From NCBI RefSeq assembly GCF_030704535.1, contig NC_081817.1, forward strand, positions 1,565,001-1,629,000: a stretch of DNA of 64,000 bases, given 5' to 3'. The stretch is from Vitis vinifera. Its lineage: Eukaryota > Streptophyta > Magnoliopsida > Vitales > Vitaceae. Positions 1 to 12,454 of the stretch are shown piece by piece. The notes under the pieces are model-generated. The model was given only the letters and a program-made list of their open reading frames with translations, searched no databases and was not told the DNA's origin. A program made the position numbers and the translations under genes. Each line of letters begins with the position of its first letter. Within the stretch, counting starts at the first letter, position 1.

Positions 1-42
1 GAGGGACTCGAACCTACAACCTCTCTCTGATACCAATTAACA
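1..42 (-). repeat. tRNA-like SINE/retroelement fragment at window edge
   Basis: Read on the minus strand, this stretch contains GGTTCGAGTCC, a perfect match to the RNA polymerase III B-box / tRNA T-arm consensus, preceded by TTGGTATCAGAG. That combination is typical of tRNA-derived short retroelements or of a tRNA-Met-primed element. The piece is cut by the window edge, so no family can be assigned. It is not a complete tRNA gene, because no acceptor stem or anticodon arm can be folded from what is visible. Confidence 0.35.
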
Positions 43-740
43 AGATTAAGCGCTTATTACTTTGCAAAAAACTTAAACCGATAGTAGATGTGCAACTTTA
101 TTTCCTTATCTCATAGTAGCACAAAGTCTTGCATCTATACATGTTGCAAGCAGCATGAGGGACTTCACAATGCACATGTGGCACACCGACAAGTTGGGTT
201 GTCAAGTCTTGATGCCATGTGTGGGATCCACATAGTGGGGCCTACCCATGACAACAAGTCCATAGGGTGATTGCTACATCCCATAATCCTAACGATATTA
301 ATGCAAAGGTAGTTTCAAAATTAATAGTTAGAAATTTTTTCGGTATAGAATACTCATGTCACTATGAAACATCATACTTTTCCAATAGACTCATGATTTG
401 TTAGATAATTTTGTATAAACTTACGAGAATACTTTTTATTTAATGATATCATGTTGGAGTATATAGCATAACTTACTTTTATAGCTTCAATCATAAGCAA
501 TGTAATTATTTTGCAAAACAAAAGGCATTTATCCATTCCCTCTAAAACGTATCAAGAACTAATTAATGTATTGATTTAAATAACAAGTAAATGATGTATT
601 TTTCAATTAAACTTAACCAATAATCACTTTACTAAAAATGGAGTTTGTTACATTGATTGGTTGTCTTTGACTTCATAAATTGCCCTCTACATGTAAAGAT
701 ATTGAGGATGTAATTTACTGTATTTTATTTGTAATTAGAA
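43..740. other. AT-rich intergenic DNA
   Basis: No coding region or RNA gene is recognisable. Short open frames here have no family character. Confidence 0.6.
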
Positions 741-1176
741 GGTCCCTAAAATGTGAAAAGATGACCCATTTTCATTGGATTTTGAATAATGATGAATTCT
801 TGTTACATGAATGCACACACCCCTGTTCTAGGACATTATAATAATTTCTAGCTATACACATTTATGATTGTCCCTCCTTGCACCCTCGCTTTCCCATCCT
901 CAAAGAGAAAGAGAGAGAGATTATAATAATTTCTAACTATACACATTTATGATTGTCCCTCCTTGTGCCCTCGTTGTCCCATCCTTAGAGAGAGAGAAAG
1001 GTCCCTAAAATGTGAAAAGATGACGCATTTTCATTGGATTTTGAAGAAGGATGAATTCTTGTTACATGAATGCACACGCCCCATATTGTCCTAGGACATT
1101 ATAATTTTTAACTATATACATTTATGATTATCCCTCCTTGCACCCTCGCTTTCCCATCCTCAAAGAGAGAGAGAGT
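741..1176. repeat. Imperfect tandem duplication with GA-rich joints
   Basis: A block starting GGTCCCTAAAATGTGAAAAG at 741 recurs at 1000, with a partial third copy of its 3' half at about 920-999. Each block ends in a CCCATCCT...(GA)n run. Copies differ at a few percent of sites, including ACCCATTTT/ACGCATTTT, so the duplication is fairly recent. No coding potential is seen. Confidence 0.75.
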
Positions 1177-1349
1177 TTTTTTTTTTTTAACTATTAGATA
1201 AATTGAAAAATAAAATTTTATTCATTGAATTCATACTAATCATTTTGGTTAGCGACTCAAATATGATCAAGTTACTTCATAATGTAATCTAATTACCTCT
1301 AATACTATCATATTGTGAGCAAGGTTTTTTAACATGGAAATGCAAATAG

Positions 1350-1567
1350 AGTGATGTTTGTTTTTTGACTAAATAAAAAAAGTGAAAATATTTATATTTT
1401 TTTATTCAATTAAAAGTAATATGCTTATATTAACCAATATAACTAAATTGAACCTAATAATAAATTCACTTTAGTTATATTAGTTAATATTAATAGGTTA
1501 GTTTTAGCTGAATAGAAAAAACAAAATATTTTGATTTCTTCTATTCAATAAAAAAACAAACACCACC
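1350..1567. mobile_element. MITE, family A copy 1 (Harbinger-like)
   Basis: About 218 bp flanked by inverted termini GTGATGTTTGTTTTTT on the left and the complement of GGTGGTGTTTGTTTTTT on the right, with an AT-rich interior and no open frame. The interior motif AAAAGTAATATG...TAACTAAATTGAACC is shared with the copy at 29032. The termini match the copy at 42884. Target duplication is not clear here, so the termini have probably drifted. Confidence 0.6.
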
Positions 1568-3397
1568 TAAGAATACAACTTGGTTAAGTTGGCCCGATTC
1601 AACCCAAATGAGATTGATGAGATCGGCTTAGGTCAAGCTTCAAATTGAGGTTCCCTGAATTCAAATTGGACTTGGGTTGCCCATAAAATCCAACCCAACC
1701 CACTGGGTTCCAACACCCTTGTTGAGAGGACCGAGAAGCCCAATTCTTGACGGCCCAGAGCACTAGCCCACCTGCCCAAACGTAAACCCCACAAAGGGAC
1801 CCTCTCTCTGTCTGAGTTAGAGCAACTTTTTGACTAGTGGGGTGTGACCCAAAATTAAAGAAAGTGGACCTCATGCCCATGCCAATACCCCTTATATCAA
1901 AACAGTAGTAGGCTCAACATCCACAGTCAAAAGTTTTGGGCCATAACACTGCCCAATTTTGTGTTAAGTACTTGAAGGGCCTCCCCCATTTTGAAGAACT
2001 TCACACTTTTTCATGCCATTGATTTCCCTTGGACCACATCCTCACTTGCCAAAATGTGACACACATTTGCTGCAAATTCAATTAAAGCCAACAAAATCAA
2101 AATAGAACTAATTAAAAAAATTCTTACCCATTCAAAAGCCCTTCTTCCCTTACGGTAATGCTTTTCAGGCTGTGTTTACACAAAAATAGAAATGAGAATT
2201 GGAACCATTAATGAAAAGAAAAACCAAAGTCAACCGTATTTTAGAATTGTGGTTTGAAGTCGACTCTTTATTAATTATCCACCATGTCAATAATCAAATT
2301 TAAAGATATAAACAAAGTGTCATTTGATAAGTAATCAAGGAAATGACATACATAAAGGATGAAGTAATGAAAGAGGAGGTCGATGATAATAATATCAATT
2401 TGCCATGATATATAACCTCATACAGAATTTGTGACATGTGAACGAAAGTGAATCATAATGGATTTTAATTTCTATTAAGTAATCCATAGACAATAATAAG
2501 CAAGAAAAAAGTCAATTTTTCATTGTTATTTTCATTCTTTTTCTATATTCCAAGGTTCCAAACTTCTTTTGAAAGAATGCATTAATCTTTTTCTACAAAA
2601 GCATTTCAAATTTAAAAACATCCATAAAAGCATCTTACCTTTGCTTTACTAAAAGGGTTTTTTTCAGCCAATAAAGAAACTGCAAGCCTACTCAACTTTA
2701 GATGCAAGAGAGAGGCCTTTGAAATGGTTAAAAGTTAGAACAATCAAAACAATCAAAAAATGAGTTTGTTTGTTGACTTCATGTGCAAAAAAGCTATGAA
2801 TTAATACCAAGAAAATGTGGTCCTTTTTTGCCCTCATGAAACACACAACATAAAAGCATAGAGTGGGCCACCAGACAAACCAACATGTCACCTTGTAAAG
2901 GATCATGGGTGGTCTACCACCTCAATCTCCTATTTAAATGCACATGGGGCAGCTGCTGGGACCCCTTTGATTTGATCTCTGCACCATCTTGGAGGCCTCA
3001 TGTGGGGTTGTTTGGGACTGCAATATGTGACCATGTTATTAACTACCCAGAGAAAGCAACCCCTCAGAGACCCTCTTGCCATGGAGTCTCATTCTCCCCA
3101 AGTGGGTCTCCTGGACAATTCCTTGTGCAGGCCTTTTTCACTGGCTCCCAACTCTCAACATTTGTAGATAATCCACACACTCTTTTTGTGGATCTGGTTT
3201 GGGTTTCAATCAAATTTGTGACTCATGGCATTTGGATCACAGAAATCCTGATGACAACTTGTCTGAAATTGACAACATTAATCAGAAAAAAGAGCATAAG
3301 GTCACCCTCTTGTGGCCTAAACTGCCCACGTCCGGGCCAACACAGCAACAAAAGTAATAAATGTGAAGTACTGGGGCTCATTCTAGCTCTTTGCTGC

Positions 3398-4557
3398 CAA
3401 GAAAATTTTCCCTTATTTTCTATGCCTTTCTCAAGAGGGATCCATGTAGAAAAAAAATTGTGCCCAATGACTTGTGGCATGGCATTAGTCATGTTGCCAT
3501 TAATTCATCACAAAGCCACAAACTGTTGACTAAGACCAACCTAGATAATCAAAATAGGAGTGTGGGAAATGAAGAAATGCTGAGTTTCATGGAGATCACT
3601 GATTCCCCACCTAGGTTGTCTTTCCTTTTTCATCTTTTTTAAAATGAAGTTGGGAAAGGAATGTGTCTTGCATTTTGTGTAGATAAACATGGGTACTTGT
3701 AATTCTAGTATATTGCATTCTAAGATTAAGAGAATAGCAAAAATTAAGAAATTAACCAACTCTACCATTAAGGGATTGATGTCTCTTCAATGTGTTTATA
3801 TGTAGCATCCCCACAAATTGAGAACCATCAATTGTGATTGTTGTAACTAATTTAGTCAATGAACCAAAACCCCACCCCATTTAACATAGTTTGGTTCAAT
3901 TTATTCCTCTAAGCAAAACTTGAATTCTTATAATCTAAAGCATCATGCCATATTAAAAATACTTTTGATAAATGTTCATGACAAGAAAACCTATTGTATT
4001 AGAGACAAAAATGAGAAAGAAGATGAGTAAAATGAGTTAATAATAAGCTTTAGGAAAGTGGGTTCATTGTTTTGATGGGGTTTTAACCTATTTGTACATG
4101 TGCACAATGTGGGTATTTATACAAGTATATATATAATAGCCCAAAATTAAGGGAATAACTTTGCAATTAAGTAATTGGTATACATGTGCATAATGTGGGT
4201 ATTTATACAAGTATATTGTAGCCCAAAATTCAAAATTAAGGGAATAACTTTACAATTAAGGAATTGAGATCACTTGCGACAATCAAGCTATTAGTCAAGT
4301 CTAGAATCAAGGAATTGATATCCTTTGATGAATCCTTTGGGCTGAATTTCACTATCCATGGTTCAAATGAGGTGCCAAGAAATTTTCCACATTTCCACCC
4401 ATGTAGAAAAAATATATACATGTATACCTAATGACTTTGTGGTTTGGTGAAGTCATATGGCCATGAATTCAATCACAAAGACTATATAAATCAAAATAGG
4501 AGTACTGTGGGAGAAGGAGAAAATATCGATCTCCATGGAGATTATTGATCCCCCACC
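3398..4557. repeat. Diverged direct duplication (about 3398-3615 and 4372-4557)
   Basis: Both segments run in the same order through TGCCAAGAAA-TTTTCC, CCATGTAGAAAAAA, CCAATGACTT or CTAATGACTT, TCACAAAG, ATCAAAATAGGAGT, CATGGAGATCA or CATGGAGATTA and CCCCACCT. They lie about 960 bp apart and differ by many substitutions and indels, so the event is old. Neither copy preserves a reading frame through the aligned region. Confidence 0.7.
4090..4266. repeat. Two-copy tandem repeat of about 90 bp
   Basis: TACATGTGCACAATGTGGG...GGAATAACTTTGCAATTAAG is followed directly by TACATGTGCATAATGTGGG...GGAATAACTTTACAATTAAG. It is non-coding and lies between the two copies of the larger direct duplication. 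Confidence 0.7.
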
Positions 4558-5488
4558 TCCACAATATTCTCATGCAGATGGGACAAGTTCAAAGATCTTG
4601 ACAGGGAAAGAAAATCCAATAGATAGATCAGAAGGAAGCTTGTGTTCTTTTTTTTCTTTTTCTTTTTTTTTTCTTTGATATCAAGTTAACAGCCCGAAAC
4701 CCTCCCAAAACCCCACCAAAACCATCCTAATTGCTCTTTTGTTTTTATTTTTGGCCACCCCCATTTCCTCTTTTATCTGTTTTATCAACTGAAAGCATCC
4801 AAAATCATAAGAAAATGATGCATGAATGCAAGAGGGCGTAAAGCCCGGGACCTGCATGTGCAGCTAACATGGTAGGGCCCCTGGTTGAACCCCCATGCCC
4901 TTTCATGCTGACCTTCACTTCTACCTAAATCATATAAAATATACTTTGATTTTCAAGCATACCCTCCACAAATTTTTTTACATTAAATCATCTAACAGAA
5001 GCTTCAACCTTACAATGATTAATTAACTGATGATTCGGCGTGGCGGTTGTTGATAAGGTATCGATTTGACATTGATGACATTGATTAGAATACTTGTGTG
5101 TAATGACTTTTTTTAATCCCAAGTTAACCGACAAATTATTCTATTCAAGAGGGTTGGTATGGATCAAATATGATTGAGCTTCACACGTTGGGGGACTTTT
5201 GGAAGGGAGGACTTGGCTAAAAGAAAATTGAGTAAGCAATGAGAGGAAAGATAAGGGAAAGAGAAAGGAGAATAAGATATAGAAAACGGTTGAGAAATGC
5301 ATGTGCAGGTAGGGCCATGGAGGGGATGTGCAGTTGGTAGTCTAACTTGAACAAAACATATGCATGTGCAGTTTTGATGATTTGTAAAATGACCTTAAAA
5401 TATGCATCTATTTTTTGTGGTTTTGGCTTTCTCTCTTATGTAACTTGTCCCTTTCCAAAAACCCCCTTAATCCTCAGTCTCCATTTCC

Positions 5489-5497
5489 CTATATAAA
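5489..5497 (+). promoter_or_regulatory. TATA box of the expansin gene
   Basis: CTATATAAAG lies about 85 bp upstream of the expansin ATG. That leaves room for a leader of roughly 50 nt and matches the normal plant TATA-to-start distance. Confidence 0.7.
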
Positions 5498-5577
5498 GTG
5501 ACCTCCCCCACTCCCCTTCTCTGTATCCTTCTCCCACCAAGACAAAGCCTTGAGCACTTAGCCCATTACTCCTCTCA

Positions 5578-7010
5578 ATGGCTACTGCAGCATTTTCTTC
5601 TATCTCTCTTGCCCTCTTTCTCTTCTGTCTATGCCTCCAAGGCACAAATGGTGACTATGGTGGGTGGGAAGGTGGGCATGCCACATTCTATGGCGGTGGT
5701 GACGCCTCAGGCACAATGGGTGAGTCCATGGAAGTGTTCACTTAACAATTATTTACTGTTTTGGTCATTTTTGGAGGTGGGTTTTTGATGGGGTGTTGGT
5801 ATTGCAGGTGGGGCTTGTGGGTATGGCAACTTGTACAGCCAAGGGTATGGGACCAACACTGCAGCTCTCAGCACCGCTCTCTTCAACAGTGGGCTGAGCT
5901 GTGGGGCATGTTACGAGATGAAATGCAACGATGACCCCAAATGGTGCCTCCCAGGGACCCTAACCGTGACTGCCACAAACTTCTGCCCTCCTAACTTGGC
6001 CTTGTCCAACACCAACGGCGGATGGTGCAATCCCCCCCTTCAGCACTTCGATCTAGCTGAGCCTGCCTTCCTTCAGATTGCCCAGTACCGAGCTGGAATC
6101 GTACCTGTGTCTTTCAGAAGGTGAGTATTTTGGAGTGGGAAAAAGGTTTTAATACTATATATGAACTGATCTTAAACTTATAAAATTATTTCAAAGCCAT
6201 GAAACTTCTAGGTTAAAAAACAGATAATATCTACATGGTTAAAAAAAAATTATCATAAATGATATCACAATAAACCCACAAGTTTCAACACCAAGATTTG
6301 TTTGGTCCACTAAAAATGCTTGTCTGTTCGGTTTGAATCAAAACCAATACTAAACCTCGATGTGAGAGCTTATCAAAATCAATCCCTGAGCCCGATATAG
6401 GAGTTTGCACACCAATGTTTGTTTGGTCTCACGAGGGTGTTTTTCTATTTAATTTGTTTGATTAAGGGGTATTTGTCTATTTGCACCCATAATGGTGTTT
6501 GTCTGCTGTCACCCATAATCCTGTAAACCACAATAAGGTCGTTGTTTGACCTTTACGTGCTCCTTACCCAGACCAGACAATATCTACCAATTACATTGTG
6601 TGACCGTTACGTGCTCCTTTAACCCAGACCGGGCAATGTCTACCAATTACATCTTTGGTTCTCCAACAATCTCTCACTTCTCTTCTGTTTTTCTTGGTCT
6701 GGACAGAGTCCCCTGTGTGAAGAAAGGAGGGATCCGCTTTACCATCAACGGCCACTCCTACTTCAACTTGGTGCTCATCACAAACGTGGCCGGAGCGGGA
6801 GACGTCAGGGCAGTATCAATAAAGGGGTCTAAGACCGGGTGGCAGCCCATGTCAAGGAACTGGGGCCAGAACTGGCAGAGCAACTCATACCTCAACGGCC
6901 AGACCCTCTCATTCCAAGTCACAGCAAGCGATGGCCGGACCATGACAAGCCTCAATGTGGCGCCTGCTGGCTGGCAGTTTGGGCAAACATATGAGGGGGC
7001 TCAGTTCTAA
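5578..7010 (+). CDS. EXPA: Alpha-expansin (EXPA), 252 aa, 3 exons
   Basis: Exons 5578-5719, 5808-6120 and 6707-7010 join in phase into 252 residues, the usual alpha-expansin length. Residues 1-25 form a signal peptide (hydrophobic core [13 protein letters not shown], then GTNG before DYGG). The six-stranded double-psi barrel domain follows, with conserved cysteines and the diagnostic HFD motif at residues 127-129. The C-terminal pollen-allergen-like domain contains [29 protein letters not shown] and the ending [12 protein letters not shown]. Family knowledge: the protein is secreted and loosens cellulose-xyloglucan contacts non-enzymatically during acid growth. The VSFRRVPC junction is alpha- rather than beta-expansin. 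Intron 2 carries a roughly 53-bp tandem duplication (about 6547-6655) just before its acceptor. The paralogue number is not determinable from one window. Confidence 0.96.
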
Positions 7011-8022
7011 ATTCTCACTAGTGTGTGGCTATGACTATGAGTCTGTATATGGCAATGTATCCATTGTTTGGGAGAAGGGAAAATGGAAAGGAAAGAGTAG
7101 GAAGTATAGGGAGATCTATTGCTGTGGTGGCTAATTGGCACCCGCATGGGCTAGTATATTATATATAGAAGGATTGATTGTGAGTAATGGTTTGATTTGA
7201 AAGAGGGATGTTCTGTTGGTCGCCTTTTGTTGATAGCAAGGCCATGGATGATGCCCTCCAAGCTTTTTAGATTTGGTCTCCAATTTGGGTTCAGACCCAA
7301 TTGAAGCAACCTGTATCAGTTCTTAATGATTGATGATCAAAGTAATTAAACAGCTTTCTTTTCTACTTTTTCAAATCTATGACTATCATCTTCCAACTCC
7401 AACATTCAAAATATTTCCCAAAAAAAAAAAAAAAAACCTTCTGCCTTGAGCTCAAATCAACTTGATACATACATGCAAGTCAGAACAATGTTTGTCAAAT
7501 CAATTTATAATGATAGGTTAATCCAATCAGAATAATGTTTGTCAATTCAACTTATAATGATAGGTTAATCCATCCTTATCTCAGAACCGAGCAAATAGAA
7601 TTTGTTCGATTTTCAATTTTCTTATCTCTTAATTGATAAAAACAGGAATAAACAATGGATCTTATATTTTATTAAAGTATTTATTATTACTACACTATAA
7701 ACAAAATTAATTTTTAAATACATTTATTATATTTTCAATTAAAATTTTTAAATATATTTTTGAATTTTAAATCCAATTTTGTTTTTATTATTTATAAATA
7801 AATAAAAATTATATCGAAGACCCAAATTAAGTTGTATCCGATGAATCATTTAAATCAAATCAAACTCATAGTACTACCATATCATATCTTAAAATTGTCC
7901 ATAAGAAACACACAAAAAGGAAGTAATATTTTTAATTAATTAAGGTTTATTAGAAAGTTTTTAGACCAATAGGGATTAAACACGTAATACTCCTAAGCAC
8001 TTTGGGTTCCGCTGTGTAGCCG
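7011..8022. other. Intergenic spacer with tandem repeat
   Basis: Holds the expansin 3' region and, at about 7480-7580, a two-copy tandem repeat (CAGAACAATGTTTGTCAA.../CAGAATAATGTTTGTCAA..., each ending ATAATGATAGGTTAATCCA). The rest is AT-rich with a 16-nt A run near 7421. No further gene is seen. Confidence 0.6.
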
Positions 8023-10047
8023 ATGGCGAGTCTACGCTGCATCAGTGGCCTATTTGGAGCTCGGCTTCCAAAACCTAGAAATCTCGACAACCCCATCTCT
8101 AAAACCCTCCCAAAATACTCATCGTCGTGGAAGATCGTATCACAAATGGCGGATCTTCCGACCCAGTTGGCTTTATCGCCGACTAGCTCTCTCAAAATCC
8201 AGAAAGGGGACATCACCAAGTGGTTCGTTGATGGCTCTTCCGACGCTATCGTCAGTTTCTCCCTCTCCGTCTCTCTCTCTTTAATAGGGTTTGATGTATT
8301 AGTATTTTGGTGCTTGGTCCGTTGTGTACATGATGTTGGATTACCCAATGGCTTAAAGTCCTCGAATTGGAAGCCTTTTTTTTCTGAATTCTTAGAATTA
8401 CATGTGGGTTTGTGGAATTATGATTTGAATTCATGAATTCGGTTTTGATCCCTCAATTCAAAACCCATTGTTTGGTGGGAGTTTTTGATCTGGATTCAGG
8501 CATAATTTCGCATCGAGATGCTGAATTCTTTAGTTTCTGGATTTGAAATCCCCAGTGGGAGCCCAGAATTTGGGAATTCTGTTCGAAACTCAAGTTTTTA
8601 GTATTTGTATGAGCCATTCATTTTCTGCAGGTTAATCCAGCAAATGAACGAATGCTTGGAGGTGGTGGTGCTGATGGAGGTAATGCCTTCTAATTTTCTA
8701 ACAAAATCATAACCCATAATGTACTTATCGAAATTTATCTGTGTTTTCCTTAGCCATACATAGAGCTGCTGGTCCAGAGCTTGTAGCAGCTTGCTATAAG
8801 GTCCCAGAAGTTCGACCCGGAATTCGCTGCCCTACTGGAGAAGCAAGAATTACCCAGTAGGTTCTTATACGTTGGTTCATTATATAGATTATTTTCCTCA
8901 CAATGTACTGATGTTCTAATAATTTGCAGAGGTTTTAAATTGCCTGCAGCTCATGTAATTCACACTGTTGGGCCAATTTATGACGTTGATAGCAACCCTG
9001 AAGCCTCTCTTAAAAGTGCATACGCGTATGTAGTAGTTATATATGTTGCTGCTATTTTTGTTAGAAGTTTGATTTATCATCCTAATAGCAAAGAGTTAGT
9101 TTCTCATTGTAAATAAGACCCTTATTTTCTACATTGGTTACAGGAACTGCTTGAGTCTCGCCAAAGAGAATAACGTTCAGTATATCGCCTTTCCTGCCAT
9201 ATCTTGTGGTGTTTTTGGGTGAGTTGATTCAAAACAACTGCCATTTTGGTACTGAAATTTGTTTTGAAATAATGGTTTCTGGTGACTAGAAGTTTGATTG
9301 ATTGCCTTATATGATCTCATGACTGGAAGTCTTGACAGTGTCAAGAAGTTGTTCTTGCTCGCATGAGAATGAGTTGGATGGAATCCATGATTGAGATTCT
9401 GACCATAAACCGTTTGTTAATTTCTTCTTCTGTGGGTGTACGAGTTAGAAATGGCTTAGGCGCTTTGCTCTTTAGATGCCAGTACAAACTGTTTAATAAT
9501 TGCATATTTCATTTTGATTTTTGGCCTTGTTCTTTCAGATATCCTTATGATGAAGCTGCCACAGTGGCTATATCCACTGTCAAAGAGTTTGGGAAAGACT
9601 TAAAAGAGGTATCTGGTGTTCATGTTTTGCTTCATGTTCAGATAGAACTATTTCATCGTCCAGATTGAATCTTGAGTTTCAATGCCATGAATTAGAGCAC
9701 TTATATTTATTTATGTAATTACTTATCTTGTTTATTAAGGGATTAATGAAAGAAACTACAAGTGCTTTAGTGAAAACAAATAGCAGCATTCTATAGGCAT
9801 TGTTTGGTTGTTTTGTTCTTTATATGCTTACAATAGATAATTCTGTTGTCTTACTGTTTGTGGAAGCCTGGTAGGTGGAAAGCATTTACAAGGTTTATTA
9901 GGCTATGTTTGGTTCTAGGAAAGGGAAAAAAATGTTAAAGAAAATTATTTTTTTTATGTTTGATTTACCATGAAAAATATGGGAAAAAATCAAACATATT
10001 TAGAAGTAGTTAGCAATTTATATATTTTTAAATTATTTAATCTTTAT

Positions 10048-10078
<31 letters not shown>

Positions 10079-10819
10079 TGAGTTTAAAGATGTATATAAA
10101 AATAATTTATTAACTTTAAATCTATTTTTTATTTTCCTCACTTTTTTCTTTTCTTCTATTTTTTCTCTCTATTTTCTTTCCCTTGCATTTTCCTTCAAAT
10201 TTACCAAAAACCAAACATAGCTTTAAGGATATATATTCTCTAAAGTGTGATATCATACCTCTTGGTTTTTTTTTGTCTGTGTATTTGAAGAACTGTGTGG
10301 AATTAACCTCATCACTAACTGAATATTCTCCTTGATTTGTCTTCTTGAGACGAGAAGACCTTACATATTCATTCACCTGGTGAAGAAAATTGATGGCAAC
10401 TAGTATTAATAGAGGAAACACAGAAAAACAGGCAATATAAATATCATAAAATTCAAGGGAAAAATTAGCAACATTATAAAAATCATCTAAACTGCATTCT
10501 GAGATATCATTGATCTCCTCATTGTTATGTGGATATTTCTACGGCCTACAGAAGGAAGGGCTTCTTTTGAGCGCTTAATACTATAATTTCATATTGGGTT
10601 CAGCCTCTACCTGGAGTTTACCTACCAGAACAATAACCATGAGCTTGCTCACTGATATAAATGAACTAAAATTGTTAAATCTCTTTATTGGTAAGGTCTG
10701 CTTGGAGACTTAATGGGTATATTTACTTCAAATGATATTTGCAGGTGCACTTTGTTCTCTTCTCGGATGACATCTATAATGTTTGGTTGAATAAGGCAAA
10801 TGAATTGCTCCAAAATTAA
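8023..10819 (+). CDS. MacroD-type macro-domain protein, 231 aa, 7 exons
   Basis: Exons 8023-8250, 8631-8679, 8754-8856, 8930-9025, 9144-9218, 9539-9608 and 10745-10819 join in frame. The macro domain covers about residues 58-230: GDIT at its start, NPANERMLGGGGADG at 78-92 (the ADP-ribose-binding loop) and ISCGVFGYP at 178-186, where most MacroD proteins have IST. Family knowledge: such proteins bind ADP-ribose and hydrolyse mono-ADP-ribose esters or O-acetyl-ADP-ribose. The first 41 residues are rich in S, R, K and L and poor in acidic residues, like a mitochondrial or plastid presequence. A second in-frame ATG at 8146 (residue 42, MADLPTQ) would give a cytosolic form. Intron 6 (1136 bp) contains a MITE. 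Confidence 0.93.
9901..10222. mobile_element. MITE in macro-gene intron 6 (Harbinger-like)
   Basis: 322 bp bounded by inverted termini GGCTATGTTTGGTT and AACCAAACATAGCT and flanked on both sides by TTA, the 3-bp target duplication expected for PIF/Harbinger MITEs. The interior is AT-rich with a run of about 28 A near 10047-10073 and no open frame. It sits well inside the intron and leaves the splice sites untouched. Confidence 0.65.
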
Positions 10820-12454
10820 TTAGAGTTCAGCCTGCAGCCTGCAACAATAGAAGATGCAGTCGTTTTGATTTATCTAATTTTGAAGTGAAAATAATTATTA
10901 TCATGATATGTTGGCATATGCTGGGTTACTGGAAAGGGGAATTATTGTATCATCAAGTGTGAGATTTTTCTGGTGTTGGTGAGTGTTGTTATTTGAATGT
11001 ATGTAGTGTGAGAGAGCCTACTTGATTATTCTTGTGAACCATCACTGCAAGATGAACTTTCAGTTTGTAATTAGGGTTTTGTGGTCTTTAACTCTTCAGC
11101 ATTCTCTGCTGGATAGTGGATATGCCCTGTTCAGGTAAGGGACATCTATCCATATTGCAAGCTAAGATCCGGCTTCTGTGGAAAACCCGGGTGAGACGGA
11201 TGTTAAATTTGAAGGTTGCATTGTTCTCAGCTGTGGTAGGGCAGACATGGAAGCTTCCCATTTCACGGGCTGGATTGGTTTCCTCGGTTTGCCTTGCAGG
11301 TGTGACACAATGAAGAATGATCATAAGCCTTACATTCATCTGCCAGTTTCTTGTAATAGACCTCTTACAGTCAGCTACATGAATTACAAATCTCATCTCC
11401 TCATCACCACTCCTCTTCCGCCAGGGCCAGGAGCTTCAGGAATCATGGAGAAGTCAAATTCTCCTAACTACAGTGGAATTCAGTCATGATGCCTGAGGGG
11501 TCTAAGATGTTTTTGGAAATACATACATGGACCAATTCTCTAATGGTTGCATCTCAAATATAAAAACATAAAAATAAACGTAATCTGATTTTCATCCTTG
11601 AATAAAAAAAACCTAAGTAACCATGAACAGCTATTTTCTTAAAAGAGCATAAAGGATAATAAGTCATCAATGCAGTAAATTGTATATTCCCATCAAAAAC
11701 CTATATAACCTGCCATGACCATATACCATTTACCCAGGCTCAGGTGGGATTGAGTACTCACATCATTGGCCGTTGAGACTTTGGCCTGATAATCCATGGA
11801 TTTCAGGGCATCAAAAATATTCAAATCTCAGCCAGTAATTTCGTCAAGGTTAGATTAACATATCAAAATTCAAAGTACAGAGACCAACTACTACTGCAAA
11901 AGTGTAGAGAAAACTTGCTGCTGCAACTCTCCCCTCAGATCCTGTTTCAGATACCTGCGAAAATCCCTGCTGAGCAAGTCCATCTTCACTCACCTGAAGA
12001 AAACTACCTCCCTTGCTACATCCGCCCTATTTTATTATTCTTCACAGTAAGAGGTTCCACATTATTCATAAATCCAATGGCTTTAATCTGTATTTCAAGC
12101 ATCAACAACAAAAGGAAACTTGCCTCTTTGAACTTCAAAATCACAGGTTCCTACAGATAACACAAGAATTTTGTTCCCTTATATTGGAAGGAAAAGAATG
12201 AAAACAGTTCAGCCAATACATTCAGTGAAGAGATTGAAATCAACGGCCTAAATAAAGTTCAAAATACATCTGAGCAAGTACACAACAATTTTGTTTTCTT
12301 CTCAAGAGAGTAGCTCACCCAGTTCGCTGGATCCTGTTCAGTTAAAGGCTGAGGGATGTATACTGCTCCGATCTAATGAAAAAGAAACATCAAACACATC
12401 TACCAAAGATTTCTGAGCAGCCACCCAAATTTGAATATACACAGAATATCAGAT
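10820..12454. other. Convergent intergenic region
   Basis: Lies between the 3' ends of the macro-domain gene (+) and the reticulon gene (-), so it should hold both 3' UTRs. The 11088-11489 part is less AT-rich and shows overlapping open frames on both strands, but none has a recognisable domain or splice partners. Confidence 0.5.

Larger units (their letters stand above)
1568..5489. other. Intergenic DNA upstream of the expansin gene
   Basis: Nearly 4 kb without a gene that can be supported. It contains a diverged direct duplication and a short tandem repeat, listed separately. A 214-codon frame at 2885-3529 has no recognisable domain and is considered accidental (see rejected items). Confidence 0.55.

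Noticed and set aside
2885-3529. 214-codon open frame on the plus strand
   Set aside because: Composition is odd, with many isolated Cys and Pro and no domain. The 3' part lies in an old duplication whose other copy does not keep the frame, and no splice partners are seen.
11088-11489. Overlapping open frames on both strands between the macro and reticulon genes
   Set aside because: No domain and no splice context; probably 3' UTR or old repeat DNA with slightly higher GC.
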